Positions 7,534 through 17,351 are shown, counted from the first letter of the stretch. The stretch is 64,000 nt of DNA from Companilactobacillus paralimentarius DSM 13238 = JCM 10415 (GCF_001434985.1 NZ_AZES01000018.1:41888-105887); one strand, 5' to 3'. Program-made: numbers and translations. The notes: a model not told the origin generated them from the sequence alone.

Positions 7534-9438
7534 CTAGGCAAATTGACTTAAATATTCCCAACGTTCCATCAGTTTTTCTTCAGCTTGGTTCTTTTCATCA
7601 AGTTCTCTTTGATAATCCATTAGTTTTTCATAGCCATTATCTGGATTATTCAATTCATCTTGTAAAGCAGATATTTCAGAATCTAATTTGTCGATCTGAG
7701 GTTCTAGTTTTTCATACTCTTTTTGTTCTGCATAAGTCAATTTTTTCTTAGGCTCTGCTTTTTGTTCTTGTTCCGCTTTCTGTTTAGCCTCGACGTGCTT
7801 TTGTTCCTTAACTTCATGATGCTTAGCTTGCTTCTTAGCCGTCGCTCTTTGTAAGTAAGCCGAATAAGAATCATAACTTTCTTCAATTTGACCTTGACCT
7901 TCAAAAATCAACAGTTTGTCTGCAATTTTGTCCAAGAAATAGCGGTCATGAGATACTGCCAGAACAGTCCCTTTAAAACTACTTAAATAATCTTCCAGAA
8001 TTGTTAAAGTCTCAATATCTAGATTATTAGTTGGCTCATCAAGTAAAAGTACATTTGGTTGATCCATCAAAATAGCTAGTAAGTATAAACGACGCTTTTC
8101 ACCACCAGACAGTTCACGCACAAAAGCCCCCTGCATTTGATGATCAAATTTAAAAGTATCTAGCATTTGTGAAGCTGACATATGTTCTCCATCAGTATTC
8201 TTCACTCCTTGACCGATACTTTCCAAATATCTGATCACACGTTTATCAGGATCCATATCTCGAGTATGTTGCGTATAGTAACCAATCTTTACGGTTTGGC
8301 CAGTTTTAATTTCACCTGCATCAAGTGGAATTTGTTTAGCAATGGCATTTAAAAAAGTTGTTTTACCGGAACCATTCGAACCGGTTATTCCAATACGATC
8401 ACCACGTGAAACTAAATAACTGAAATCGTTTAGAATAATGTGCTTAGCAAATTTTAAATTGGCATTTTTAATATCAAAAACATCATTACCTAAACGCTGT
8501 TGCGCAATATCAATCGACATTTCTTTTTGAACATCAGGTTTGTCTTGTAGATCTTCCTTCAAATTAGTAAAGCGATCTTTTCTAGCTTGTTGCTTTGTTC
8601 CACGGGCCTTAACACCAGCACGCATCCACTTCAATTCTTGTTTGTAAAGTTGTGTCTTGTGATGTTGTTCTGAAGCATAGATATCTTCATTATCGGCTTT
8701 TTGTTGAAGATATTTCTCATAGTTACCGTCGTACTCAGTTATATTACGATTTTCAATTTCAAAGATTCTTGTAGCAACCTCATTTAAGAAATAACGATCA
8801 TGAGTTACAAACAAAACAGATCCTTTATACTTACTCAAATACGTCTGTAACCAGTCGATGGCTTCATAATCCAAATGGTTAGTCGGCTCATCAAGGATTA
8901 AAAGATCAGCTTCAGAAATTAAGGTCTGGGCTAAAGCTACACGTCTTTGCTGACCACCAGATAATTCTGAGATTTTCTTGTCTAATTCTGTAATACCCAG
9001 TTTATTCAAAATCGACTTAACATCTGATTCCATTTGCCAAGCCTCAGACGCGTTCATTTGCTCCTGCAACTTGAAGAACTCATTTTGGATTTTAGTATCA
9101 GTCGAATTGACATTGAATTTAGCCAAAGAATTTTCATATTGACGAATCAATTGGAACTTTTCGCCACTACCATTAAAAACAGCATCGATAACAGATGAAT
9201 CATCATCCAAATCTGGTTGCTGCTTCAAGTAAGAAATTTTATAATCCTTAGGTTTATCAACCGTGATTGTATTCAAATCACTATTATTAACGATACCGTC
9301 CAAAAGTGTCGTCTTACCAGTACCATTTAGACCCAAAAGACCGATTCGGTCTCCTTCGTTAATTGTAAAAGTAACATCCTTAAAGAGTGTTCTTTCTCCA
9401 AAGGACTTTGATGCATTAGTTATATTTAAGGTTTTCAA
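7534..9438 (-). CDS. ABC-F family ATPase, Uup-like, with C-terminal coiled coil
   Basis: The 634-residue protein has two ATP-binding cassettes and no membrane segment. Cassette one has GLNGTGKTTLL, LSGGQQRRVALAQ and LLILDEPTNHLD; cassette two has GSNGSGKTTFL, LSGGEKRRLYLL and LLLDEPTNNLD. Between them is the ABC-F linker rich in Arg and Lys (about residues 250-310). After the second cassette a lysine/glutamate-rich linker leads to a predicted coiled coil (last 70 residues), the mark of the Uup branch. ABC-F proteins act on the ribosome to regulate translation; Uup-type members have also been tied to DNA or recombination phenotypes. It heads the thyA-folA cluster. An antibiotic resistance role is not suggested. 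Confidence 0.93.
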   Translation of the reverse strand: MKTLNITNASKSFGERTLFKDVTFTINEGDRIGLLGLNGTGKTTLLDGIVNNSDLNTITVDKPKDYKISYLKQQPDLDDDSSVIDAVFNGSGEKFQLIRQYENSLAKFNVNSTDTKIQNEFFKLQEQMNASEAWQMESDVKSILNKLGITELDKKISELSGGQQRRVALAQTLISEADLLILDEPTNHLDYEAIDWLQTYLSKYKGSVLFVTHDRYFLNEVATRIFEIENRNITEYDGNYEKYLQQKADNEDIYASEQHHKTQLYKQELKWMRAGVKARGTKQQARKDRFTNLKEDLQDKPDVQKEMSIDIAQQRLGNDVFDIKNANLKFAKHIILNDFSYLVSRGDRIGITGSNGSGKTTFLNAIAKQIPLDAGEIKTGQTVKIGYYTQHTRDMDPDKRVIRYLESIGQGVKNTDGEHMSASQMLDTFKFDHQMQGAFVRELSGGEKRRLYLLAILMDQPNVLLLDEPTNNLDIETLTILEDYLSSFKGTVLAVSHDRYFLDKIADKLLIFEGQGQIEESYDSYSAYLQRATAKKQAKHHEVKEQKHVEAKQKAEQEQKAEPKKKLTYAEQKEYEKLEPQIDKLDSEISALQDELNNPDNGYEKLMDYQRELDEKNQAEEKLMERWEYLSQFA

Positions 9439-9457
9439 TTAATTTTCACCACTATAA

Positions 9458-9490
9458 ATAAAAAATTCCTCTACCGATGTAGATAGAGGT
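9458..9490 (-). terminator. Terminator of the small gene at 9544
   Basis: CCTCTA at 9468-9473 pairs with TAGAGG at 9484-9489, and an inner GTAGA/TCTAC alternative also forms. On the minus strand the hairpin is followed by AATTTTTTA. It lies just before the ABC-F start, after about 50 bases of 3' untranslated sequence. Confidence 0.7.
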
Positions 9491-9543
9491 ATCAAACTTA
9501 TCAATATTTATTATCACATGTCAGCCGCTGATTGTAAAACCTC

Positions 9544-9714
9544 TTAGTACTCTTTTAATTGATCCAACGCGTAGTATAGCTGCTGGACTCCGCCAAATCT
9601 GACTAAAATCTTTTCACGCTTTTCATCAAAATAAACTACGGCTCCAATTTGATCTTTCATACCATCTTCTTGATCAATAATTTTTACCATTGACCCTATT
9701 TTTAAATTCCCCAT
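9544..9714 (-). CDS. Small hypothetical protein, predicted SH3/KOW-like barrel
   Basis: I take the ATG at 9714 (56 residues, MGNLKIGSMVKIIDQ), because GAGAGGA stands six bases ahead; an upstream in-frame codon at 9744 has no such site. The sequence is short beta strands with a central G-x-V-V and KILVRFGGVQQLYY, which looks like a small beta barrel of the kind that binds RNA or protein (KOW/SH3-like). I do not recognise a named family. It follows the 154-residue hypothetical by about 70 bases and is closed by its own terminator. Confidence 0.7.
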   Translation of the reverse strand: MGNLKIGSMVKIIDQEDGMKDQIGAVVYFDEKREKILVRFGGVQQLYYALDQLKEY

Positions 9715-9781
9715 ATTAATTCCTCTCAATAAAATACGGAACATAAGTCAAAATAAATCAACCAATGTCCCGTACATTTAA

Positions 9782-10246
9782 TTATAGTTCTTCTTTATAT
9801 AAATCATATACCGTATTTTCTGGATCAATTGAAATAAACAGGTTGCCACTCTTGCTTGAAATTGTTGAAGTTTGATAAGCATTGTCTAAGCCTTCAGCAT
9901 CCTTTTGCTTGAATGGGAAGTAAATCTCCATTGGTTCCTTACCTTCATCATCTTCAAAAACAATGTCACATTTTTCGATATCCTGATACTTAATAATACG
10001 GTTGAACATACCATCTGCCAAGGCAGCTGTAGAAACATCAGTATCCTTAATGTAGTCAGCTGCAGGTAGAATTTCAATTCTAAAACGTTTACATGGGTGA
10101 ATCTCTTGCATACGTCCACCTGCGATACGTCCATAACTTGTTGTTACACGAGAAATCCAAACATCACTCATTTCCCCATGATTAACTGTCCAAGTATCAT
10201 CATTTCTGAAGTAGAATTTCAATTCTTTAAAAACATGCTTAGTCAT
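9782..10246 (-). CDS. Conserved hypothetical protein, 154 residues
   Basis: I do not recognise this family. The product is soluble (no signal peptide or membrane helix), acidic and rich in aromatic residues, with FKELKFYFRNDDTWTV at the start and a DIVFEDDEGKEPMEIYFPF stretch that looks like paired strands. The start is supported by a GGGTGG-like site a few bases ahead. It lies between cca and the small barrel protein on the same strand. Its composition and codon use look like its neighbours, so it seems to be a resident gene rather than a recent arrival. Confidence 0.75.
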   Translation of the reverse strand: MTKHVFKELKFYFRNDDTWTVNHGEMSDVWISRVTTSYGRIAGGRMQEIHPCKRFRIEILPAADYIKDTDVSTAALADGMFNRIIKYQDIEKCDIVFEDDEGKEPMEIYFPFKQKDAEGLDNAYQTSTISSKSGNLFISIDPENTVYDLYKEEL

Positions 10247-10298
10247 ATTACCACCCTTTCAATCATAAAATACTTACTGATTTCATAATAACACAGGG

Positions 10299-11498
10299 TT
10301 ATTGATTACTTAACAAATAATGTCTTAATTCGTCAAAATTATTGTAAACGTTTCCTTCCACGACAGCACGCTCTATTTGCGACATTGATTTTCCAATAAT
10401 TGGGCCTGGTTTTACATCTAAAATTTCACAAATATCTTTTCCTGTAATAGCCAAATCATGACTATTTTTAATAGAAATTTGTCCTACTTTTTGTTTTAGA
10501 CCAGTGTAGTCAAATTCAATTTGAAGCATTTGACAGAGTTGAATTACTCGTTCAAAGTTATCTAAGCCAAAATTATAAATATTCCACAAATCATAATCTT
10601 GATTCTCAAATAAATGTAGCATATCCAAACTATTCACACTGGCCTCACGAACTTTGTTAGAAACCTTCCAATCACGTAAAAAACTGTTAAATTTGGGATG
10701 ATTCATGTTTAAAGCATATCCAATTGCTGTCCAAGCAGCATCTTCATCAACAAAAGTGCCTTCAGCGTTTAATAGTTCAGCCAATTCTTCACGTTGATCT
10801 TTAAAACCAGGACAATACTCACTCAAATTTAATTTAAGAAAATCAGAAAAACCAGTTTTCCATGATTGACTCAATAATAATTTGACAAACTCTTCACGAA
10901 TACGTTCAATCGCGATTTTAGACAGTAATGGTGCATTGTCAGCTATTGCTTGAGCCGTTTGGACTTCAATTTGAAAATCTAATTGAGCTTGGAATCTAAC
11001 CGCACGCATCATTCTTAAAGCATCCTCATGGAATCTAGCCTCAGCACGACCAACTGCACGGATAATTTTCTTATCTAAGTCCTGTAAACCATCAAACTTG
11101 TCGATTACATTACCATTTAAATCAACCGCTAAAGCATTAATTGTAAAATCACGTCGCTTCAAATCATCAGCCAATGATCTCACAAAAGTCACTTTATCTG
11201 GACGACGATAATCCTGATAACCCGATTCTGTTCTAAAAGTGGTAATTTCATATGACGAATCGTTTAATAATACCGTAACAGTCCCGTGCTGAATCCCAGT
11301 ATCAATCGTGCGTTTAAAAATTTTTTTAATTTCCTCTGGATAAGCACTTGTAGCAATATCGACATCGTGGATCGGTAATCCTAAAATATGGTCACGCACA
11401 CTTCCCCCAACAAAATAAGCCTCAAATCCGGCTTGCTCGATTTCTTCTAATACTGGTAACGCCTGTTTAAAATCTTCAGGAAGTTGTTTGATTTGCAT
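10299..11498 (-). CDS. cca: CCA tRNA nucleotidyltransferase
   Basis: The enzyme adds or repairs the CCA end of tRNAs. The 399-residue product is a class II member: the head domain carries YFVGGSVRD followed by the metal-binding DVDIAT pair of Asp, then RRPDKVTFV, LKRRDFTINALAVD and the neck with EDALRMMRAVRFQAQLDF. The C-terminal half is the helical body and tail of the single-gene CCA-adding form (no HD domain is evident). In Gram-positive bacteria with one class II gene it adds all three bases. It is followed by the two small hypotheticals in the same direction and preceded by the terminator of the TPR gene. Confidence 0.96.
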   Translation of the reverse strand: MQIKQLPEDFKQALPVLEEIEQAGFEAYFVGGSVRDHILGLPIHDVDIATSAYPEEIKKIFKRTIDTGIQHGTVTVLLNDSSYEITTFRTESGYQDYRRPDKVTFVRSLADDLKRRDFTINALAVDLNGNVIDKFDGLQDLDKKIIRAVGRAEARFHEDALRMMRAVRFQAQLDFQIEVQTAQAIADNAPLLSKIAIERIREEFVKLLLSQSWKTGFSDFLKLNLSEYCPGFKDQREELAELLNAEGTFVDEDAAWTAIGYALNMNHPKFNSFLRDWKVSNKVREASVNSLDMLHLFENQDYDLWNIYNFGLDNFERVIQLCQMLQIEFDYTGLKQKVGQISIKNSHDLAITGKDICEILDVKPGPIIGKSMSQIERAVVEGNVYNNFDELRHYLLSNQ

Positions 11499-11584
11499 AT
11501 TTTTACCTCACATAATCATAAAAGTCTTTATTTATTATATACCAATCATGAATGTTACTAAATAAAGACCTTATAATGCAGTTA

Positions 11585-11636
11585 AAATTCCAAAAATAAC
11601 CTCACTAAGATTAATGTACATCCTAGTGAGGTTATT
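11585..11636 (-). terminator. Terminator of the TPR gene
   Basis: A 10-11 bp perfect stem (11598-11607 with 11624-11633, loop of 16) lies eight bases after the TPR stop. On the minus strand it is followed by ATTTTTGG. Confidence 0.85.
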
Positions 11637-11644
11637 ATTAATTT

Positions 11645-12889
11645 TTAAATTTGATCCAATAGATTATGCATTTCTTCATTATCAGGATCTTGTTTCAAGT
11701 ACAGTTGGATAGCTGGCTTGAGAACATCATTATTACCCGTACTACGAAGGATTTCAATTAAATCGGATAAGTAATCCAAGTTATCCTTAAAATCGTCGAG
11801 AACTAGTAAAATATTCTCCTGAGCCTTCTTTACATCATCAGTTTCAAATTCTGACTTAGCTAGATTCCAAACTAATTTAGGATTGTTACTGATGTCACGG
11901 CCATTCAATAAATCAAGGTTACTCTTAAATTGACCTTTAGTTACGTAATAATCACTCAGTTTAATTACCAAAGGCAATGGATTTTCTACTGTTTTAATTC
12001 CTTTTTCAAGTATCTTGATTGCCCCTGTTGGATCTTCTGCAGTCCCAGCATCAAAAGCAATCTGATAAAGATTATCATCTAATTCATTCAGGTTCAGACC
12101 TAATTGTGCATACTTAAAGGCATCAGAATTTTTCTTAATATTTAAATAATCCTCAGCCAGAATTGAATATGCTGTCGGATAATCACGATTTGTCTCCAAT
12201 AATTTTTCCAAAATACTGATGGATTTATTATAATTCTTAACTTGATTGTATAAAAAGCCCAATTGGAATTGAGCATCTTCATTTAATTCGATGGCATTCA
12301 AATCTTCATAAACATCAATAGCTTCCTCGTACTGACCATCCCCGGCAAGAGAACTAGCCTTACGTAGGACAATCGAAATACCAGAGTAATTCTTAATTCC
12401 CATATCCAGCAACATGTCATAATACGTCAAAGCTTTACTGAATTTGTTCTCGTCAAAGTAAACTTCGGCTAAAGCAAATTTGAAAACCTCTTCATCTGGA
12501 AACTCTCTGATACCACTTAATAGTTTTTGCTCACTAACTTCATACAAACCTTGGGATTGATATATATCGGCTGAAACCAGCAAATTTTCGGCATAAGCTG
12601 ACGAATCAGGTGTGATTTGAGAAATATAGCTTAAAGCTTGATCAGTATCTCCATCAGACACAGAAATCTCAGCTAACCGAGACAAAATTTGCCCTTCAGT
12701 TGGATACATCGTTAATAAATGGTCATAGACAGTCTTGGCCTGGAAAGATAAACCACGGCTCATCAAAGTCTCCGCTAGTGAAAATTGAGTTTGGTCATCA
12801 TCTTGAGCAATTGATTCTTGAATTAAAGCGTCGACTTTTGAAAAGTCACCATCATCAATTGTTTCTATAACTTCATCTGCTTTACTCAA
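11645..12889 (-). CDS. Tetratricopeptide repeat protein
   Basis: The 414-residue soluble protein is made of tandem 34-residue helical repeats with TPR spacing (for example A-x-x-Y-Y-x-x-L/A followed by P pattern: AEVYFDENKFSKALTYYDM, LGFLYNQVKNYNKSI). It resembles YpiA-type TPR proteins found near hup/der in Firmicutes. TPR arrays hold other proteins; the partner is unknown. It is the last gene after cmk-der-hup, separated from hup by the hup terminator, and has its own strong terminator. Confidence 0.85.
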   Translation of the reverse strand: MSKADEVIETIDDGDFSKVDALIQESIAQDDDQTQFSLAETLMSRGLSFQAKTVYDHLLTMYPTEGQILSRLAEISVSDGDTDQALSYISQITPDSSAYAENLLVSADIYQSQGLYEVSEQKLLSGIREFPDEEVFKFALAEVYFDENKFSKALTYYDMLLDMGIKNYSGISIVLRKASSLAGDGQYEEAIDVYEDLNAIELNEDAQFQLGFLYNQVKNYNKSISILEKLLETNRDYPTAYSILAEDYLNIKKNSDAFKYAQLGLNLNELDDNLYQIAFDAGTAEDPTGAIKILEKGIKTVENPLPLVIKLSDYYVTKGQFKSNLDLLNGRDISNNPKLVWNLAKSEFETDDVKKAQENILLVLDDFKDNLDYLSDLIEILRSTGNNDVLKPAIQLYLKQDPDNEEMHNLLDQI

Positions 12890-12911
12890 ATTGTTACCTC
12901 CATATTTTTGC

Positions 12912-12938
12912 GTAAAAAAAGACGGTCTAATGACCGCC
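12912..12938 (-). terminator. Rho-independent terminator of hup
   Basis: A 7-bp GC-rich stem (12921-12927 with 12932-12938, tetraloop TAAT, one G-U pair) is followed by seven T on the minus strand. It stands 17 bases after the hup stop. Confidence 0.93.
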
Positions 12939-12955
12939 CCTAATTTAAAAAAGAA

Positions 12956-13231
12956 TTATTTAACTGAATCCTTCAAAGCCTTACCTGGCTTAAATGCAGG
13001 AACCTTGCTTGCAGGAATCTTAATTTCTTCGCCTGTTTGTGGGTTACGACCCTTACGAGCAGCACGTTGACGTACTTCGAAGTTACCAAAGCCGATCAAT
13101 TGAACTTTGTTGCCTTCTGATAAGTTTTCTTGGATTGTTTCAAAGACTGCATCAACAGCTGAAGTTGCATCCTTCTTTGTCAAACCAGTTTTACTTGCTA
13201 CACTATCGATAAGTTCAGCTTTATTTGCCAT
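12956..13231 (-). CDS. hup: DNA-binding protein HU
   Basis: HU is the abundant histone-like dimer that bends and compacts DNA. The 91-residue product is the standard size and shows [12 protein letters not shown], the [21 protein letters not shown] arm with its Arg-Asn-Pro tip, and [17 protein letters not shown] ribosome binding site precedes the ATG. It has a 188-base upstream gap of its own and a strong terminator, so it is probably a single-gene, highly expressed transcript. Confidence 0.98.
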   Translation of the reverse strand: MANKAELIDSVASKTGLTKKDATSAVDAVFETIQENLSEGNKVQLIGFGNFEVRQRAARKGRNPQTGEEIKIPASKVPAFKPGKALKDSVK

Positions 13232-13419
13232 ATGTAAAAATACCTCCGAAATTTGTAAAAAATTTAGAACACATGAACTATTTGAATGCGTTCATTATTC
13301 TATTTACAAAACTACCATAGGAATGTCGATGTGGCAAGCATTTAAGCCGTTTTTTACGATAATTTTCTTTAAATATAAATATATTTATAAAAGCGAGTAA
13401 AATAGCACCGTTTTAGGCC

Positions 13420-14733
13420 CTATTTACGTTTTCTAGGCAAAATCTTAATCGGTGTTCCTTCAAAGTCAAATGTGTCTCGTAATTGGTTTTTCAAGAAACG
13501 TTCGTATGAAAAATGCAACAATTCATTATCATTGACAAAGACAACGAACGTTGGTGGTTGAATAGCCACTTGTGTCATGTAGTAAATACGTAATCTCTTA
13601 CCATTAACTAATGGTGTTGGTGCAATTGAAGTAGCACGCAACAATAGATCATTCAGAACAGCTGATTGAATTCGACGGTGACGGTTATCGAAGACACGTG
13701 TCACTAGTTCTGGAATTTGGTCTAAACGTTGTCCCTTAATTGCTGAGGTAAAGAGAATTGGTGCGTAAGACAAGTATTGGAACTCAGCTCTAATTTGGTT
13801 TTCAAAGTCCTGCATAGTATGGGTATCTTTCTTCAAAGCATCCCATTTATTGACAACGATGATAACACCTTTACCAGCATTATGAGCATAACCAGCTACA
13901 CGTTTATCTTGTTCACGAATACCCTCTTCAGCGTTCAAAACAACACAAACAACATCAGACTTATCAATCGCACTCAACGCACGCAATACAGAGTATTTCT
14001 CTGTATTTTCATAGATCTTACCACGTTTTCTAATACCAGCAGTATCGATCATTGTAAAGTCTTTATCGAGCTTCTCATCATGATACTTAGTATCGACAGC
14101 ATCACGTGTCGTTCCTTGCATATCGGAAACGATAACACGCTCATCGCCTAGAATAGCATTAACTAAAGATGACTTACCAACGTTCGGACGACCAATAAAA
14201 CTAAACTTAATTGATTCATCTTCTACATCTTTATCGTCATTAGGAAATGCTTTTACGATTTCATCCAACAAATCACCTAAACCAGTCCCTTGAGAACCAG
14301 AAATAGGATTAGGGTCGCCAAAGCCTAGTGAGTAAAAGTCATAAATATTTTCACGTTGTTCTGGATTATCAGCTTTATTAACTGCTAAGACAATCGGTTT
14401 CTTAGTTCGATAAAGGATTTTGGCAACATCCTCATCTTCTTTAGTAACACCGTTTTGTCCATTAACAATAAAGACAATAACATCAGCTTCATCAATCGCA
14501 ATTTCAGCTTGATTCTTGATTTGAACTGACATTTTTTCTCCACTCATTTCAATACCACCGGTATCAATTAAACGGAATTCTTTTCCAAGCCAACTAGCAC
14601 GTGAATAAATACGATCTCTAGTTACACCTGGTGTATCTTCAACAATAGATAATCTTTCATTAATTATTCTATTGAAAATAGTAGATTTACCAACATTGGG
14701 GCGCCCTACTAACGCAACTACTGGAACAGACAT
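13420..14733 (-). CDS. der: Ribosome assembly GTPase Der (EngA)
   Basis: Der is an essential double GTPase that acts in 50S assembly. The 437-residue product has two full G domains: the first with GRPNVGKST (residues 10-18), DTGG and NKAD; the second with GRPNVGKSS (about residue 180), DTAGIRKRG and NKWD. The last 80 residues form the KH-like domain. It starts 12 bases after the end of cmk. In most lactobacilli rpsA lies between cmk and der; here there is no room for it. Confidence 0.98.
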   Translation of the reverse strand: MSVPVVALVGRPNVGKSTIFNRIINERLSIVEDTPGVTRDRIYSRASWLGKEFRLIDTGGIEMSGEKMSVQIKNQAEIAIDEADVIVFIVNGQNGVTKEDEDVAKILYRTKKPIVLAVNKADNPEQRENIYDFYSLGFGDPNPISGSQGTGLGDLLDEIVKAFPNDDKDVEDESIKFSFIGRPNVGKSSLVNAILGDERVIVSDMQGTTRDAVDTKYHDEKLDKDFTMIDTAGIRKRGKIYENTEKYSVLRALSAIDKSDVVCVVLNAEEGIREQDKRVAGYAHNAGKGVIIVVNKWDALKKDTHTMQDFENQIRAEFQYLSYAPILFTSAIKGQRLDQIPELVTRVFDNRHRRIQSAVLNDLLLRATSIAPTPLVNGKRLRIYYMTQVAIQPPTFVVFVNDNELLHFSYERFLKNQLRDTFDFEGTPIKILPRKRK

Positions 14734-14744
14734 AATCTGCCTCC

Positions 14745-15404
14745 CTACTTATGTTCATTAACAATTTCTGTAACTTTTTTAACAACTTCTTCAATGGTCA
14801 TATCTGATGTATCAACTTCGATAGCGTCATCAGCCTTCTTCAATGGCGAAATCTCTCGATGTGAATCCTTGTAATCACGAGCAGCAATTTCATCTTGCAA
14901 TTCTTTCAAAGGTGTATCGATGCCACGTTCAAGGTTTTCCTTATAACGTCTTTGCGCACGTACTTCTACACTAGCAATTAAGAAAATTTTTACTTCGGCA
15001 TTAGGCAAAACAGTCGTTCCAATATCACGACCATCCATTACGATATTAATGTCGTTTGCCATGTCTCGTTGCATTTGAACTAATTCCGTTCTAACTTCCT
15101 TGATTGCTGAGACTTGAGAAACGTTATTAGTTATCTCTTCTGTTCGAATAGCATCTGAAACGTCCTCATCATCTAAGTAAACGTGTTGACCATCTTCCTT
15201 ATTAAGAAAATGGATCTTATGTTCAGACATTAACTTCAAAATATTGAAAGTATCACCATACCCTACATTATTCTTTTTTGCAAGTAATGTTACTGTACGG
15301 TACATCGCACCAGTATCACAATAAACAAAATCTAAGTTTTTAGCAATTAATTTGGCAATAGTACTTTTACCAGCTGAAGCTGGTCCATCGATTGCAATTT
15401 GCAT
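14745..15404 (-). CDS. cmk: Cytidylate kinase
   Basis: The enzyme phosphorylates CMP and dCMP with ATP. The 219-residue protein has the P-loop [10 protein letters not shown] at its start, DTGAMYR (CMP binding), an [10 protein letters not shown] segment and the lid region RAQRRYKE. It follows the ypbE-like LysM gene and its terminator and runs into der with a 12-base gap. Confidence 0.97.
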   Translation of the reverse strand: MQIAIDGPASAGKSTIAKLIAKNLDFVYCDTGAMYRTVTLLAKKNNVGYGDTFNILKLMSEHKIHFLNKEDGQHVYLDDEDVSDAIRTEEITNNVSQVSAIKEVRTELVQMQRDMANDINIVMDGRDIGTTVLPNAEVKIFLIASVEVRAQRRYKENLERGIDTPLKELQDEIAARDYKDSHREISPLKKADDAIEVDTSDMTIEEVVKKVTEIVNEHK

Positions 15405-15424
15405 TTACTTTTCTCTCCTTAATA

Positions 15425-15457
15425 AAAGGGCCCAGACAAAATTGTCAGAGACCCTTA
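15425..15457 (-). terminator. Terminator of the LysM-protein gene
   Basis: An imperfect hairpin (outer AAGGG/CCCTT, inner GACAA/TTGTC) lies ten bases after the gene stop. A CCCTTTTATT tail follows on the minus strand. Confidence 0.7.
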
Positions 15458-15466
15458 ATTACTTAT

Positions 15467-16633
15467 CTATTTTACTCTTAATGTTGTACCTGGTGTCAAT
15501 GTACCAACATTACCATTCATACTCTTCAATTGAGCCGTTGTTAAATTGTTGTTGTAAGCAATTCTGAACCAGTTGTCACCGGCTTTAACTGTGTAATATG
15601 AAGTTCCACTATTGGCATTACTATTTGAAGTAGTGCTTGAAGTGTTAGAACCGTTGGAACTATCAGTACTATTTGATTGGTTAGCTTGTGATTGTGAATC
15701 CGAACTTGTTGTTGAATTAGCTGTATTGTTATCACTTGCTGTAGTATCACTACTATTTGAAGTAGTACTGTTGCCATCATTTGTAGCATTTGAGTTAGAA
15801 CTATCATCATTCGTTGTAGCAGAGTTATTACTACTATTGTTGCTACTTGAAGAATTATTGCTGCTTGTTGACTTCTTAGTCGTTGTCTTCTTGGCAGCCT
15901 TTTTCTTAGGTGTAGCCTTTTTAGTAGATTTCTTCTTTTTCTTGGTTGACTTGTCTTTGTTCTCTACTGATTTAGCAGATTGGGTACTATCCAAGTCACC
16001 GCCACTGCTACCTTTAACAGCATTAATAACCACTGGTGTAAACATAATGATAATTAAAGCAATAACTAAAGTAACAACTAAAGTATGATTACCACGTTGT
16101 TTTTCTTTAGTTACAGCACGTGACACATGTCCGTCATCATCAGTATCAGTGTCAAAACTGTTTTCCCAAGGCTTACTACTCTTCTTGGAATCATCTTCCG
16201 CCTCATCATCAACTGAATCAGCTGGTTCAGATTGATCAGTTGCTTCAGATTCTACTGGTGCAGGTATTGGTGCTTCAGGAACAGACTGATCGTCTTCTGG
16301 TGCTGAGTCATAATTATTATCGTCATAATTTGGTTCCGGATTATTATCCTGTTTTGCTTCGCTTAAATGATCTTGGCTTTCTTCAGATTGAAGATGGTCT
16401 ACAGATTCCTGATTCTCATTCATTGATGAGTCGTCAGTATTTTCTTCTACAGGTGCATCATTAGAAGTTTGATCGTCAGAAACCGCACTAGTAGGTGTAA
16501 CCACATCACTTGTGCCATCACTAATTAGATGATATTTCTTCAAATCTTCGAGACTAACGGATCCTTCAAGTCCTTGTGTGGATTTAGGAACGCGAGAATC
16601 GCCAGACATATTGTTTTTATCCTTATCGGCCAT
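15467..16633 (-). CDS. YpbE-like single-pass LysM-domain protein
   Basis: The 388-residue protein has three parts. Residues 1-182 are very acidic and disordered, without a signal peptide. Residues 184-206 form one membrane helix. After it come a lysine-rich patch, about 110 residues almost only of Ser, Thr, Asn, and a C-terminal LysM domain (about 345-388, YYTVKAGDNWFRIAY). The layout predicts a type II membrane protein: acidic tail in the cytoplasm, flexible stalk through the wall, and LysM holding peptidoglycan. Gene order (near cmk and ribU) agrees with Bacillus ypbE. The low-complexity part makes long antisense frames that are not genes. Confidence 0.88.
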   Translation of the reverse strand: MADKDKNNMSGDSRVPKSTQGLEGSVSLEDLKKYHLISDGTSDVVTPTSAVSDDQTSNDAPVEENTDDSSMNENQESVDHLQSEESQDHLSEAKQDNNPEPNYDDNNYDSAPEDDQSVPEAPIPAPVESEATDQSEPADSVDDEAEDDSKKSSKPWENSFDTDTDDDGHVSRAVTKEKQRGNHTLVVTLVIALIIIMFTPVVINAVKGSSGGDLDSTQSAKSVENKDKSTKKKKKSTKKATPKKKAAKKTTTKKSTSSNNSSSSNNSSNNSATTNDDSSNSNATNDGNSTTSNSSDTTASDNNTANSTTSSDSQSQANQSNSTDSSNGSNTSSTTSNSNANSGTSYYTVKAGDNWFRIAYNNNLTTAQLKSMNGNVGTLTPGTTLRVK

Positions 16634-16723
16634 TAAAAACCAACCTCCTAATTTCTATCTCTTAAAGCATATCATAAAAGTTTAAAATTTTTCTTTAAAG
16701 ATTTATAAAATTCTGTTAGTTTC

Positions 16724-17275
16724 TCATTTTATTGAGAAATGCCCTTTGATACGTGGATAAACAATCATCGTAGCCGCTGAAATAATCAGTGCCTTGACAA
16801 TATTAAATGGTACCACACCTGTTGCCACATATTCGGCCAAACTCATATTTAGTTTCATTCCGATCACATTCATGTAAAGGGGCATCACAACAAAGTAGTT
16901 CAATAACGACATGATAACCGTCATTACAACTGTTCCTGCTATCACTGCCATAACCTTTTTATCTTTCTTCCAGAAGTAATTGAAAGGTAATAATAAAGCA
17001 ACCGAACCTACAAAAGCAGATCCGTTACCAATCAAACCAGCTACACCACTACCAGTGACAATTACGTGCACCATTGACTTTAGTAATGCAATCAAAACTC
17101 CACCTACGGGACCAAATGCAAAAGTTCCAATCAGCGTCACCACATCACTTAGATCAATCTTCAAGAAAGGTAACCAAAACAGAATTGGAAACTCGAAAAA
17201 CATCAGAATTGTTCCCAGTGCTGCAAAAACAGCTACTCCTATTATTTCATGCATCTTATCTAAACTTTTCCCCAT
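16724..17275 (-). CDS. ribU: Riboflavin ECF transporter S component RibU
   Basis: RibU is the riboflavin-binding membrane subunit of an ECF transporter; the shared energising module (EcfA, EcfA', EcfT) is encoded elsewhere. The product has six hydrophobic helices and the family residues LPFLKIDLSDVVTLIGTFAFGPVGG and a late VVPFNIVKAL. I start it at the ATG 17275 (183 residues), because GGAGAGG lies nine bases ahead; the in-frame TTG at 17293 overlaps that site. An FMN riboswitch and a terminator hairpin stand upstream, which confirms both substrate and control. Confidence 0.96.
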   Translation of the reverse strand: MGKSLDKMHEIIGVAVFAALGTILMFFEFPILFWLPFLKIDLSDVVTLIGTFAFGPVGGVLIALLKSMVHVIVTGSGVAGLIGNGSAFVGSVALLLPFNYFWKKDKKVMAVIAGTVVMTVIMSLLNYFVVMPLYMNVIGMKLNMSLAEYVATGVVPFNIVKALIISAATMIVYPRIKGHFSIK

Positions 17276-17302
17276 TAAAATCAACCTCTCCAATTGATTT
17301 CC

Positions 17303-17343
17303 AAAGAAAAAAGACCTATTTTGGGCACACCAAAACAGACCTT
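17303..17343 (-). terminator. ribU: Regulatory terminator of the FMN riboswitch
   Basis: A 14-bp stem (17330-17343 with 17311-17324, three G-U pairs, 5-base loop) ends in a TTTTTTCTTT tract on the minus strand. It lies between the aptamer and the ribU ribosome binding site, so transcription attenuation when FMN is bound is the likely mechanism. Confidence 0.85.
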
Positions 17344-17351
17344 AACCTTCT

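Noticed and set aside
7534..9438. ABC-F protein as an antibiotic-resistance factor
   Set aside because: The C-terminal coiled coil and housekeeping position point to the Uup branch; no leader peptide or attenuator typical of resistance ABC-F genes is seen.
15612..16088. Long plus-strand frame of 158 codons rich in Leu and Val
   Set aside because: It is antisense to the low-complexity Ser/Thr/Asn part of the LysM protein; such repeats leave the opposite strand open. No ribosome site or family.
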